In this document: one piece after another, positions 47,268 to 58,100 of the stretch
Position numbering within the stretch: position 1 is the stretch's first letter
Layout: the number at the start of each line of letters is the position of its first letter
Source: Gottfriedia acidiceleris
GTDB lineage: Bacteria > Bacillota > Bacilli > Bacillales > Bacillaceae_G
Direction of reading: 5' to 3'
Length of the DNA: 64,000 nucleotides
NCBI RefSeq assembly: GCF_023115465.1
Contig: NZ_CP096034.1
Coordinates: 4,588,001 to 4,652,000, forward strand
Made by a program: the position numbers and the translations under genes
The notes under the pieces: generated by a model
What the model was told of the DNA's origin: nothing
Seen by the model: only the letters and a program-made list of their open reading frames with translations
Databases searched by the model: none

Positions 47268-48530
47268 CTACAAAACGCTCTCTTCTGTCATTCTTAATTT
47301 TTTCTCATAGTCATCTAGTGAAACCATTGTTCCTGAAACTCTTGATTCTTCTGCAGCATAAGCAATCATATGGCTTTTAGCTGATACGATAGCTGATGTT
47401 AAACTGCCTTTGTCCTTCTTAGTAACGCGTTGAATGAAATCAGACATAATACTTGTATCAGCTCCCATATGACCACCATCTACAGTTGATGGCTTAATTA
47501 ATTCCTTCTTACCTGAAAAATAATTAACTTCAATTTCATTTTTAGCATCATTTCCAATTATTTCGCCTTTTGTTCCCATAATTTTGAAGTTACGGAATGT
47601 TTCATTTGTAAATGCCGTCATAGTAAATGCAACTGTTATGTCATTTTCAAATAATAAATTAACTACTTGATGGTCTACAACATCATTGTCACAGTGAAAT
47701 ACGCAGCGACCATATGGTCCCTCTTGAATTGCCTTAAGTCTACTATCAAGACTTGAACTTGCTGAAATAACATTTGCTGGCCAAACATCACGGTCATGTA
47801 AATACCATTTAGCTGCTGAATACGGACATTCCTTTTCTACTTTACAACCATCCAAACAACGATGTGTTGAACCTTCTGGTGCGTTTTCTTTTTTAAAGTA
47901 AGTTAAACTTCCATACGAAGATACACTCTTGCACTCTGTACCAATCAGCCAAGCAAGCATATCCATATCGTGGCAGCTTTTTTGTAAGAGCATCGAGCTA
48001 GATTCAGATGAATTACGCCAGTTACCACGTACAAAACTATGAGCTTGATGAAAGTAACCTACATTCTCATTCCACTGGATTGATATGATGTCGCCGATTA
48101 TTTTTTGATCAACAACTTCTTTTAATGCTTGATAAAATGGTGCATATCTCATAACATGACAAACTGTTAATAATGTATTATGCTTTTCTGCCGCTTCCGC
48201 AATTTCTAACGTCTCAATTGGTTCTGGTGACATCGGTTTTTCCAATAAAATACTATATCCTTTTTCAATTGCCTTCATAACCGGCTTATAATGATTCTGG
48301 TCTGGACTACAAATTAATAGAGCCTCACATAGCTGTTCTTTTTCTAATAGCTCCGTCCAGTCTTCAAATCTCATATTCTCAGGGATATTGTGTGCTTCCG
48401 CAAACTTTTCTCTTTTTTCTTTATTTGGCTCGGCTACAGCAATGAATTGAATTTCATGTGGATACTGTAAAGCGTATGAACCGTATGCGTAAAATCCTCT
48501 ACTTCCCGCTCCTATTAATGCTGCTTTCAT
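47268..48530 (-). CDS. Gfo/Idh/MocA-family protein of the amino sugar cluster
   Basis: 420 residues. The Rossmann loop GAGSRGFYAYGSYA is at the N terminus and the family's EKP motif is LLEKPMSPEP near residue 95. An unusual cysteine-rich insert, RCLDGCKVEKECPYSA near 208-223, could bind a metal or form disulfides. It is the last gene of the ABC operon, 30 bases after a permease. Two roles are open: NAD-dependent oxidation of the sugar, or GH109-like NAD-dependent glycosidase activity, since GH109 alpha-N-acetylgalactosaminidases share this fold. The sequence alone does not decide. Confidence 0.75.
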   Translation of the reverse strand: MKAALIGAGSRGFYAYGSYALQYPHEIQFIAVAEPNKEKREKFAEAHNIPENMRFEDWTELLEKEQLCEALLICSPDQNHYKPVMKAIEKGYSILLEKPMSPEPIETLEIAEAAEKHNTLLTVCHVMRYAPFYQALKEVVDQKIIGDIISIQWNENVGYFHQAHSFVRGNWRNSSESSSMLLQKSCHDMDMLAWLIGTECKSVSSYGSLTYFKKENAPEGSTHRCLDGCKVEKECPYSAAKWYLHDRDVWPANVISASSSLDSRLKAIQEGPYGRCVFHCDNDVVDHQVVNLLFENDITVAFTMTAFTNETFRNFKIMGTKGEIIGNDAKNEIEVNYFSGKKELIKPSTVDGGHMGADTSIMSDFIQRVTKKDKGSLTSAIVSAKSHMIAYAAEESRVSGTMVSLDDYEKKLRMTEESVL

Positions 48531-48560
48531 AATTAGTTTCCTCCAAGCTATGTATGATTT

Positions 48561-49394
48561 TTATTTACTTCCTGTAACTGCAATTCCTTCAATAAATTGT
48601 TTTTGTAAAATTATAAATAAAATAAGCATTGGTAAAATGGCTAAAAATGATCCTGCCATTAAAACTGGATAGTTAGTTAAATATTGTCCTTGTAATGATG
48701 ACAAACCGACAGACAACGTCATTGAGTCTGGTGAGCTATTAACAATCATTGGCCACATTAATTCATTCCAGCTCCAAAGCGTTGTAAATATACCTAAAGC
48801 AACTAAACCTGGCTTTGCTAAAGGAAGCATGATTTTCCAATAGATTTGAAAATGATTACAGCCATCTAATCTAGCTGCTTCTTCTAATTCCTTTGGTAAC
48901 CCCATAAAAAATTGCCTTAAAAGGAATGTACCAAATGCGCTAAATAAACCTGGAACGACTACTGCTTGTAAAGAGTTTAACCAGCCTAATTTCACCATAA
49001 TCATATATTGTGGCAATAAAAAGACTTGACCAGGTACCATTAAAACTGATAATGCGATTAAAAAAAGAATGTTTCTTCCTGGAAATTCAATTCTCGCAAA
49101 AGCGTATGCGGCTAATGAACATAATAATAATTGTCCAATTGTACGAATTACTGTAATGATTAGCGTATTAAACATAAATTTAAAGAATGGTAGTAAATCA
49201 AAAACATCTTTATAATTCACCCACTGAAAGTGTTTTGGAACAATAACGGGTGGGACATGAATCGACTCAGCATAAGTTTTTAATGAAGTTAGTAACATCC
49301 ATATAAAAGGGAAGACCATCGCCAAGGCGCCGACAATTAGGATTAAATGAATTAAGATTGTTTTACTCGTGATCTGGTATGTTGCTTTCTCCAA
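48561..49394 (-). CDS. Carbohydrate ABC transporter permease (MalG type)
   Basis: 277 residues, six hydrophobic segments. The cytoplasmic EAA loop reads ELEEAARLDGCNHFQIYWKI, with LPLAKPGLVALG following. It is the second permease of a CUT1-type sugar importer, 14 bases after the first. The start is a TTG at 49394 behind GGAGGAG. No ATPase gene is in the cluster, so a shared MsmX-like ATPase elsewhere should drive it, the usual Bacillus arrangement. Confidence 0.92.
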   Translation of the reverse strand: MEKATYQITSKTILIHLILIVGALAMVFPFIWMLLTSLKTYAESIHVPPVIVPKHFQWVNYKDVFDLLPFFKFMFNTLIITVIRTIGQLLLCSLAAYAFARIEFPGRNILFLIALSVLMVPGQVFLLPQYMIMVKLGWLNSLQAVVVPGLFSAFGTFLLRQFFMGLPKELEEAARLDGCNHFQIYWKIMLPLAKPGLVALGIFTTLWSWNELMWPMIVNSSPDSMTLSVGLSSLQGQYLTNYPVLMAGSFLAILPMLILFIILQKQFIEGIAVTGSK

Positions 49395-49408
49395 TGGTTA
49401 CTCCTCCT

Positions 49409-50356
49409 TCAATCATAATGAACCCATTTCTTTTGTAAAACCATTTGAATCGCTGTAATAATTAAAATAATGATTAGTAGTAAAACTGCAATTGCAGCAG
49501 CATAACCTTTATCATTTAACACGAATGCATGCTGATAAAATAAGTACACAATTGATTGAGTGTTTTCGAGTGCTGTACTGCTTTTCCCAATCATCATAAA
49601 AATTAAATCAAACACTTGGAACGCTCCAATAAAGGACATGATAGTTACGAAGAATATAACCGGGGAAAGTAACGGCAGTGTTATTTTAAAGAAGACCTTG
49701 ACTGGCCCTGCACCATCTATCTCCGCTGCTTCGTAATATGATCTTGGAATCCCTTGTAGTCCTGAAAGAAAGATAACCATGTTGTAACCAAGTCCACTCC
49801 AAATTGCTACTACGATAATTGAATACAGTGCAATTTTTGGATCACTTACCCATTGTGGACCTTTTATTCCAAAGATAGATAAAAGATAATTTAGGAGCCC
49901 ATAATCAGAATTATATAACCATCTCCAAACCATAGCGATTGCTGCTGGCATGGTAATAACAGGTAAAAAATACAAGGTTCGATAAACAGATTTGCCCTTA
50001 ATTTTTTGATTTAAGAGAACTGCTATAAGAATTGATAAAAAAATACCAATTGGAACCGTAAAAATGATATAAATGCCTGTGTTTTTAAACGACTGTAATA
50101 GGTTAGAGTCTTCTAGCATTTGTCTATAATTGTCTAATCCTGTCCATTCATATTGCCCAAATGCACCCCATTCTGTAAAACTGAAGTAAATGGTTTGAAT
50201 GATTGGCCATAAATAGAAAATAGTTAACCCAATCATTGTTGGTGCGATCATACAATAAGCCCAAAAATAATCTGATCGTTTTCTCGTCTTTGTTAAGCTT
50301 TGTATTCTTAGTTTACTTTTTGATTTCACTTCAACTTGTAGAGGCATTTCTTTCAC
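49409..50356 (-). CDS. Carbohydrate ABC transporter permease (MalF type)
   Basis: 315 residues, six hydrophobic segments. The EAA loop is SYYEAAEIDGAGPVKVFFKI, with TLPLLSPVIFF after it. It lies between the binding protein (75 bases upstream) and the second permease (14 bases downstream). The GTG at 50356 is preferred: AAAGGAG (around 50365-50372) then has normal spacing, whereas the GTG at 50365 would overlap the ribosome binding site. Confidence 0.92.
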   Translation of the reverse strand: MKEMPLQVEVKSKSKLRIQSLTKTRKRSDYFWAYCMIAPTMIGLTIFYLWPIIQTIYFSFTEWGAFGQYEWTGLDNYRQMLEDSNLLQSFKNTGIYIIFTVPIGIFLSILIAVLLNQKIKGKSVYRTLYFLPVITMPAAIAMVWRWLYNSDYGLLNYLLSIFGIKGPQWVSDPKIALYSIIVVAIWSGLGYNMVIFLSGLQGIPRSYYEAAEIDGAGPVKVFFKITLPLLSPVIFFVTIMSFIGAFQVFDLIFMMIGKSSTALENTQSIVYLFYQHAFVLNDKGYAAAIAVLLLIIILIITAIQMVLQKKWVHYD

Positions 50357-50431
50357 TATATTCACTCCTTTTAAGGGAAATAAAGAGAAGAAGTAATTTT
50401 AGGCTTTAGAAAGCTTCTTCTCTTCATTTTT

Positions 50432-51682
50432 TTAGTTCTTAGCTAGTGCCTCGTCTGCCTTTTTCGTTAATTCTTTTGCAGCATCTTCAACACTTTCTTC
50501 ATTACTCCATGCCTTTTTCAAGATATCTGTTTCATACTGCCAGATTTCGCCTGTATTTTTCACACTTGGTAATGGAACTGAATAGTCAACTCCATCAATA
50601 AATGCTTGAAGATTTAAATTTGGAACAGCTTTTAGCCAAGCATCTTGTGTACCATTATAAGCAGGGATTACAGTACCAGTTTTCGCATATACTTCTGCTG
50701 CTTCTTTAGAACCCAAGAATTGAACAAACTTCCAAGCAGCATCTTTATGTTTTGTGTTTGCCGCAATAACGTTTGCTAAGCCATGAATGGAAACTGCACG
50801 CTGTTTTCCTTTAGGTACAACAGCTACATTTAAATCTGGATTTTTCTTATATTCTGGAACCATCCAAGGTCCATCAAACATCATTGCAATTTTTCCAGAT
50901 GAGAATAACTCTGATGGTGCTGTTTCCGTCATTTGAGCTTGTGTTGGTGACAGACCTTCTTTTATAAAACTAATGTTATATTTAAGTGCTTCAATTGCCT
51001 CAGGTTGATCAAATCCGACCGATTTGCCATCGTCGGAAATAATATGTCCACCATTTTGCCAAATGAAATCATAATATCCGCCTTGGTTACCCATTAAAGC
51101 TGCAAAACCATAAATTCCTTTTTCTTTATTTGTCAATTTCTTAGCTACTTCTTTTAACTTATTCCAATCCCAAGTATTATCCGGGTAAGGTATACCTGCT
51201 TCATCAAAAATCTTTTTGTTATACCAAAGTCCAGTTGTATCAAAGTCTTTTGGAATACCATAAAGCTTTCCATCTACTGTATAAAGATCGACCAATGACT
51301 TAGGATAATTGTCTAAACGATAGTTATCCTTTGAAGCCAAGTCACTAAGTGGGACAATTACTTTACCTTCCGCATATTGGACTACATGTGGACCATTCAT
51401 CCATAAAACGTCTGGTAACGCTCCTCCTGTTGCAGCTGTTTCTAGCTTTTGAAAATACTGTGCATAAGGAGTAAGTTCAGTTTTCACTTTAATATTAGGG
51501 TACTTTTCATTAAATAATTTTATAATTTCATCAACTGCGGGAACTTGCTTCTTATCCCAAAAACCGTAAGTAATTTCAACCTTTCCATCTTTTGCATCCC
51601 CTGATGTATCACTGCTGCCACATCCAGCTAATCCTAGTAAGCCTAAAGCCAAGGTTAATAGCAAAACAAGCCACTTTTTCAT
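50432..51682 (-). CDS. Sugar ABC transporter solute-binding lipoprotein
   Basis: 416 residues. The signal sequence ends in the lipobox LAGC (Cys21), so the mature protein is anchored to the outer face of the membrane. GFWDKKQVPAVDEIIKLFNE and the DGKLYGIPKDFDTTGLWYNK region fit the family 1 (MalE-like) binding proteins. It starts the four-gene unit binding protein-permease-permease-Gfo. The ligand is inferred to be the amino sugar or a glycoside of it. Two candidate GntR sites lie 105 and 205 bases upstream. Confidence 0.92.
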   Translation of the reverse strand: MKKWLVLLLTLALGLLGLAGCGSSDTSGDAKDGKVEITYGFWDKKQVPAVDEIIKLFNEKYPNIKVKTELTPYAQYFQKLETAATGGALPDVLWMNGPHVVQYAEGKVIVPLSDLASKDNYRLDNYPKSLVDLYTVDGKLYGIPKDFDTTGLWYNKKIFDEAGIPYPDNTWDWNKLKEVAKKLTNKEKGIYGFAALMGNQGGYYDFIWQNGGHIISDDGKSVGFDQPEAIEALKYNISFIKEGLSPTQAQMTETAPSELFSSGKIAMMFDGPWMVPEYKKNPDLNVAVVPKGKQRAVSIHGLANVIAANTKHKDAAWKFVQFLGSKEAAEVYAKTGTVIPAYNGTQDAWLKAVPNLNLQAFIDGVDYSVPLPSVKNTGEIWQYETDILKKAWSNEESVEDAAKELTKKADEALAKN

Positions 51683-51786
51683 CCCATTCCCCTTCTTTCT
51701 CTTAAAAGTTTAATAGCCTTTTAATCTGGTAGTTGCTCTAAAGACATATTTGGAATATTGTGCTCCACGAACGAGTTGTCATGATG

Positions 51787-51798
51787 TTATTACCAGTT
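51787..51798. promoter_or_regulatory. Candidate GntR site before the ABC operon, proximal
   Basis: TTATTACCAGTT, part of an 18-base match (ATGATGTYATTACCAGTT) with the site 100 bases upstream. A weak cre-like sequence, TGAAAAGGCTTACA, follows at 51803-51816 with the central C changed. The remainder of 51683-52025 shows no gene. Confidence 0.55.
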
Positions 51799-51886
51799 AG
51801 TTTGAAAAGGCTTACAAAAAATATTTAATTTGTAATAAAACATTCACCCCCAGTTATAACTTTCAAAAGTCACTTTAGTAATGATG

Positions 51887-51898
51887 TCATTACCAGTT
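51887..51898. promoter_or_regulatory. Candidate GntR site before the ABC operon, distal
   Basis: TCATTACCAGTT. Upstream-extended it contains the perfect dyad GTAATGA-TG-TCATTAC (51878-51893). It is exactly 100 bases from the proximal site. Confidence 0.55.
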
Positions 51899-52025
51899 GT
51901 ATGTAGTATATCACCTCTTTTTTAAATCATGAACACTTTTTTCAATTTTTCAAAAAATTTAAATCGACAAGATTCATCATGATCCTCGTTGTTTAGTCCT
52001 AATAACCTATTTCCTACCATAACAA

Positions 52026-52062
52026 AAAGAACCTACAATCCAATTTCAATTGAAGGTTCTTT
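52026..52062 (-). terminator. Terminator of mqo
   Basis: AAAGAACCT (52026-52034) pairs with AGGTTCTTT (52054-52062), with an inner CAATT/AATTG stem. On the minus strand TTTTTGTT follows. Confidence 0.8.
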
Positions 52063-52085
52063 ACTTTCATGTTAATTGAAAAAAA

Positions 52086-53588
52086 TTAACTATAAGCTAG
52101 TTCTTTTTCGTTTAATCCAAGTGATTTTGAAGTTGAAGCTTGAATTTCCTCTAAAAGTTCTGGATGTTCTTCTAGATTTAAACCAAATGAAGGGATCATC
52201 TCTCTAATTTTTGGAGCCCACTCCATCATATGCCCGGGGAAGCATTTCTCTAATACTTCAAGCATTACGTGAACAGCTGTCGAAGCACCTGGAGATGCTC
52301 CAAGTAATGCCGCAATCGATCCATCAGCTGCACTAACTACTTCCGTACCGAATTGAAGCGTTCCTTTTCCAGCTGGCGTGTCTTTAATAACTTGTACACG
52401 TTGACCAGCAACTACGATATCCCAATCTTCACTCTTAGCATTTGGAATAAATTCACGTAATTCTTCCATACGCTTTTCATTCGATAATAAGACTTGTTGG
52501 ATTAAATATTTAGTTAATGACATCTCTTTTACGCCTGCAGCTAACATAGTCATAACGTTATTTGGTTTTACAGAACTAATTAGATCCATATTTGAACCTG
52601 TTTTTAAGAACTTTGGTGAAAACCCAGCAAACGGTCCAAATAATAACGACTTTTGGTTATCGATATACCTTGTATCAAGATGCGGAACGGACATTGGTGG
52701 TGCACCAACTTTAGCTTTTCCGTATACTTTTGCATGATGCTGCTTGGCAACCTCTGGGTTTTTACATACTAAGAATAGTCCACTTACAGGGAACCCACCA
52801 ATATGTTTTGACTCAGGGATACCAGTTTTTTGTAGTAATGGCAGACTAGCTCCTCCACTACCGATAAACACAAATTTTGCAATGTGGGAATCGATGTTAC
52901 CAGTGCTCATATTATACACCTTTACTTCCCACCCGCCGTCACTAGTGCGTTTAATGTCTTCAACACTATGTCTATAGTTTATCACTACATTCTTACTCTC
53001 TAAGTGCTCAAACATCATGCGTGTTAAAGCGCCAAAGTTTACGTCCGTTCCAGAGTCAATTTTTGTTGCCGCTATTGGTTCATTAGATGTGCGTCCTTCC
53101 ATGATTAGCGGGATCCATTCTTTCAACTTTTGAGCGTCTTCTGAGTATTCCATCCCTTTGAATAGAGGATTTTTAGAAAGCGCTTCAAATCGTTTATTCA
53201 AAAATTCCACATTTTCTTTACCTTGCACTAAACTCATATGAGGAATTGGCATGATAAAGTCTTGTGGATTACCAATCAAGTCATTGTTTACAAGATATGA
53301 CCAGAACTGTCTGGAAAGTTGAAACTGTTCATTAATTTTTATTGCTTTGCTAATATCAATTGATCCATCAGCTTTTTCTGATGTATAGTTAAGCTCACAT
53401 AATGCAGCATGTCCCGTACCTGCATTATTCCACTCATTAGAGCTTTCTTCTCCTGCTTTTTCTAATTTCTCAAATACTTTAATTTCCATTTCCGGTGCTA
53501 ATTCTTTTAGTAATGATCCCAAAGTCGCACTCATGACTCCGGCACCAATTAAGATAATGTCTGTTCTAGTTTGTCTGTTGCTCATAAT
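52086..53588 (-). CDS. mqo: Malate:quinone oxidoreductase
   Basis: 500 residues, the usual Mqo length. The FAD-binding N terminus [20 protein letters not shown], the signature [19 protein letters not shown] and [15 protein letters not shown] are clear. It oxidises malate to oxaloacetate at the membrane and feeds electrons to quinone, in place of or next to NAD-dependent malate dehydrogenase. ATG 53588 is chosen since AAGGAAGG precedes it properly; nine upstream residues lack support. It is monocistronic, with unusual direct repeats in its upstream region. Confidence 0.95.
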   Translation of the reverse strand: MMSNRQTRTDIILIGAGVMSATLGSLLKELAPEMEIKVFEKLEKAGEESSNEWNNAGTGHAALCELNYTSEKADGSIDISKAIKINEQFQLSRQFWSYLVNNDLIGNPQDFIMPIPHMSLVQGKENVEFLNKRFEALSKNPLFKGMEYSEDAQKLKEWIPLIMEGRTSNEPIAATKIDSGTDVNFGALTRMMFEHLESKNVVINYRHSVEDIKRTSDGGWEVKVYNMSTGNIDSHIAKFVFIGSGGASLPLLQKTGIPESKHIGGFPVSGLFLVCKNPEVAKQHHAKVYGKAKVGAPPMSVPHLDTRYIDNQKSLLFGPFAGFSPKFLKTGSNMDLISSVKPNNVMTMLAAGVKEMSLTKYLIQQVLLSNEKRMEELREFIPNAKSEDWDIVVAGQRVQVIKDTPAGKGTLQFGTEVVSAADGSIAALLGASPGASTAVHVMLEVLEKCFPGHMMEWAPKIREMIPSFGLNLEEHPELLEEIQASTSKSLGLNEKELAYS

Positions 53589-53685
53589 AACCTTCCTTTT
53601 CCCCTTTTTTTGCAAAAAAGTAGGTTTTCCTGCTTAGGTGTCACAAAAAGCAAGGCACCACCTAGGAACACACCTTTTCTGTCTC

Positions 53686-53772
53686 AATTATATCTTATTA
53701 ATAGTATAACACATTTAAGCTACATTTTAATAATAGTATATCACTATTTAATTATATCCAATTAATAGTATA
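53686..53772. repeat. Phased direct repeats upstream of mqo
   Basis: A(A/T)TAATAGTATA starts at 53698, 53729 and 53761, 31 and 32 bases apart, about three helical turns. The first and third are preceded by AATTATATC (53686 and 53750). The rest of 53800-54060 is AT-rich with no gene. Confidence 0.6.
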
Positions 53773-54061
53773 TTTTTATTATTAATTGTCCTAAAAAATT
53801 TTTTTCTTTATCTGATAATTATAAACTATTTAAACAATGTACAAAAGTTAAAAATCTATCATTAAGGTCCTTATTTTAGAAAAATAAATTTTGGCTCTCT
53901 ATTACTTAGTGAACCCTACCTCTATATAGTAAGCGCTCATTTTAACTTTGTCTCGTGAACAATATAAAATATCTGAAGGAAAGATTTGCTTATTATTTTA
54001 AAATTATTTAATTGAACCAAATTTTAGTTTAAATTTACTCGGACTTGTATGATTTATACAC

Positions 54062-54091
54062 AAAAAGAGCTGCCGAGAAGTTCCCGACAGC
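54062..54091 (-). terminator. Terminator of the protease gene
   Basis: GCTGCCG (54069-54075) and CGACAGC (54085-54091) pair with one wobble. On the minus strand TCTTTTTG follows. Confidence 0.75.
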
Positions 54092-54202
54092 CTAGTACGA
54101 CTCAAAATGAGCCTCTTATTCCTCGTTCGAAAAAATATATTTTCTATTTATATACTTATTTTTTAAAAATTCTTACTTTCTTTGTCAATGACTGCTGAAT
54201 CA

Positions 54203-55115
54203 TTACTTTCCACTGTTACCTTTATGTTTAAACGTAACACTAATTGTATGATTCTTTGTTATGTTCGTAAACGTGTACGTATTATTTATAAGCTTTGTTT
54301 CTACTCCGTCTACTTTAAACGAGTCAACCTCATAATTACCCTTATCAGGTGTAATTTTGAATGTTTGATTTGCTCCTTCATCTACAGTAAGTATACCGAC
54401 CGGGCTAATCGTTCCATTGCCTTCAGCTGATGCTACGATTGTATAAATAATCTTCTTGAACGTTACGTTAATCGTGTGGTCTTTTGTTACATTTGTAAAC
54501 GTATAAGCGTTATTTGTAAGATTTGCATTCACACCATCAACAGTAAATGTAGCAACCTCATAGCCTTTATTCGGTGTAACCGTAAATGTTTGATCCTTTC
54601 CATGATTTACAGAAACATTCCCGCTTGGACTAATCGTTCCATTGCTTCCAGCTGCTGCTGTGATTGTGTGTACGATTTGTTTAAACGTTACATTAATCGT
54701 ATGATCTTTCGTTATGTTCGTAAATGTGTAAGTATTGTTTGTTAACTGTGCATCCACACCATCTACTTTAAACGTTGCAACCTCAAAACCGTCATAAGGT
54801 GTGACTGTAAACGTTTGGTTCGTTCCATAATTCGTAGCAATTCTACCGTTCGGACTAATCATTCCGTTAGTTCCAGCTGTTGTTGTAATGATGTGAACAA
54901 TTTGTTTAAATGTTACATCAATTGAATGATTCTTCGTGATGTTTGTAAATGTGTACTCGCCATTTGTTACTGTTACTTCTTGCCCATCAACCTTCACGCT
55001 TCCAATCTCAAAACCAGTATTCGGCGTGATTTTAAACGTTTGGCTAGATCCATGTTTTACCGAAACGAAGCCTTCTGGATCAATTTTTCCATTGCTGTCT
55101 GATGTTGCCGAAATT
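54203..55115 (-). repeat. Four tandem 225-bp coding repeats at the protease 3' end
   Basis: Each unit encodes a B-repeat with TFTNITK(N/D)HTI(N/S)VTFK, NQTFTVTP and a FKVDGV stretch. The two middle units are the most alike at the DNA level, and the last is slightly longer. Confidence 0.85.
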
Positions 55116-58100
55116 AAATGTGACAAATCATCACTAATGATGATCGTAAATGCCGTATCGGTATAACCAGGCGCAGAAATTGTAAACTCATATTCACCTA
55201 GGTCTTTAAATAAAGATCGATCAACAAATGTCAGTTCATTAGCTGTAAGCGTGTACTTACTAGAATCAACTACTTTGCCATTTAGTGAAACAACAGGTGA
55301 TGCCGCAAGCCAATTTGAATCTTGATTGTAGCTAGTAGTGATTGGTGTATCTTCTTGAATATAAGCAATTTTTGATGCAAATACTGGTGCATTATTCTTA
55401 ACTACTTGAGTTACAGACGTAACAGGGTAGCAATAAGCTGTAAACTTAATCGCAATATTACCTGTTGCTGGGAATGCAGTTCCAGGCATTGTAATCGTAA
55501 TATTTTTATCATCAGATGAGATCGTCGTATCCGCTTTTATCGATACGCCTCCTACTGTAATATCACCTGAAACAGCCTTTGTAGCATTTGCCCATCTCAT
55601 GTTTTCAGCATTGTTCGGAACTGTCACAATAACTGGCTTACCAATTCCACTTGGTGTCAAAGTAGGCGTTGGTGCTGTTCTTTGAGTAAATGGTTGAGCA
55701 ACTGTAATTGGTGTAAAATATGGCGATTTGAACCTAACGTTCTTATTACCTGCAGCTGTATTCGACTGTGTTACGTACCCGTCAATCGTTACTGCCCCTG
55801 TACCATTTGCCACAGTTGTTGTGACGAATGGTTTGACCGATGTAATTGATGACATTTGAATTGTCACATCGCCATTATCCACGGTTTGATCTGATGTTGA
55901 CGCAAGGAAAATTGAACTTCTCCACAGTGGATTATCGGCACCGTTAATCGTATAAGTAATGGTGTCACCAAACTGCGGTGTTCCCGTAGGCGCGGAAAGC
56001 GTAAGCACAGGCGCAGTTTGAGGTGTAACAGTTACAGTTAAAATCGTGTCAGCATAACCCGGAGCTGTTACACTTAAATTCCTTGAAACTGCACCACCAC
56101 CATCAGTTCTTACTAAATTATATGGAATTGTTATCGTTCCTGCTGTTTCATCAACGCTAACTTTCGTTTTGATTGATGTGCCAAATTTAATATCGCCACC
56201 AGCCTTCACCGCAGATATCCAATCAGATGCTGCTGAACTAGGATTATATGTCATTACTAAGTCTTTTCCAGCATAGATTGTACCTGCTGGTTTTGTAAGT
56301 GTTATCCCTTGTTTGTAGAAAGGCTGATCAACTGTCGCAGTTTGGTAATTCGGTGCGATGATGTTGATTTTTACGCTTCCTGGTGCTGTGATTAACGATT
56401 TATTAATCTTAATTGGCGTTCCAGGAGCACCTAAAGTGATGTTATTCGTTTCGAAATCTGCTCTTGCTATCGTAGTGCTACCAACTTGTATAGCTGTAAT
56501 CGCATCTCTCCACGCTTGTGTATCGTTTGTTGTACCAGCCGTAATCGAAATCGGATTTGAATTGCCATCATTAAAATATCGATTTGATTCTGCTGTCAAC
56601 GTTGGAGCTGAGAACGCATTGATTCTTTGATAGAATGTATACGAACTGTAATTGTCTGCATTAATCGTTATCTTCCAATCAGTAAATCCTAATCCGTCGA
56701 ATACTGATGGTGTCGAGAAAACACCTGCTGGGATTGTAAAGTTAAATGTTGTTGCGTTTGCCGGCGTTACTTGATTAAAGAGTGCCTCAAGTTCCGTTCC
56801 TGCATAGGTTGCAGCAACATCACCGTTTGGCTTAGTTACCGTAATCGACGTCATATTTGGCTTCCAAATATCACGATAGTGGGCAGCTGTTGAACCTGTC
56901 CCATCTGCAAGACTATAAGTTACTGCTTTTCCAATGCTTGTGATATTATTTGGCGCGAGTAGGTTAAAGCTAGAAGTAAACGCACCACCTAACATTATAA
57001 ATTTCAGAGAACGATCCATATAGCCTGGCGCTTTAAACACAATCGTGTGGATTCCTGGTGATTGGAACAACAATGGATCAAATTCGTATTGTCCTTTACC
57101 AGAAACAACTTTACTCACAATCGAATTGGTTGAAACGCCGTTATAGATATTCGTCGCTGCTTTTCGGTCAACGCCATCAATTAAGATTTGTCCACCATTA
57201 CCTTCTAATGCTGTTCTCCAAGCGACATCTTCGATTTGCGTAAGGGTAGAAGCATTAAATACATCAGGTGTTTTGTATTTGACAGAAAATAATTGAAACG
57301 GATTTACTTTTCCATAATATATTAAAGCAGAGCTGTCGCTTGTTTTGATATATGGTACTGGTTTTACGACAGTGTTAAAAGCAGATAAATCTGAACCGCT
57401 AGGTAACTTATTAAATCCAGTTAACGTAATCTCTTTGCTCGTTGTTGATACAATCGTTCCTGCTAATGCATCTGCATTAGGAGCGGTTGTATTGTATTTG
57501 CCAAAGTTTTTGACGATGTATTCAAAATCATTATAATCAATTGAACCGTCAAAGTTTAAATCAGCTGCTCTTGAATAAGTTGATGGTGCTGCAACATAGT
57601 CATTGTATGCAGTACTTTCCACTTCGATGTCCCTCATATCGATCACATCATCACCGTTTACATCACCCGCAAGCATAACCGCACTAGGAACTGAATAGTT
57701 TCCTCCTGCTGAATAGCCATATTGTCCTGCTGAATTCACGGCTAATTTGCCGTAATAAGATAAATGTCCAGGCATTTTCATTGTAAAATTGTATGGCTTA
57801 TCTCCTGCTTGCATCGGAAGAGCTGCTGTAAATAAACCAGTCTGAACGATCCCCTCGTTTATACTTGAAGAGCTGCTAGCTGGGTCTGACGCGATTGGTA
57901 TCACAGAAGTAATCCCACCTGCATTCGGATCTTCAAATTTAATCTCAACACCTGAGTCTTTTGTTGTTATCGGTGTTGATCTACCGTATGCATTAGGCGC
58001 AGTCGGATAGTTTTGGAATCCTTCTGGTTTAATACTACCGTAGATAGATGCCCCACCTTTAATGTAAAGGAACTTATCTTGGAAAATTGGGACACGATCC

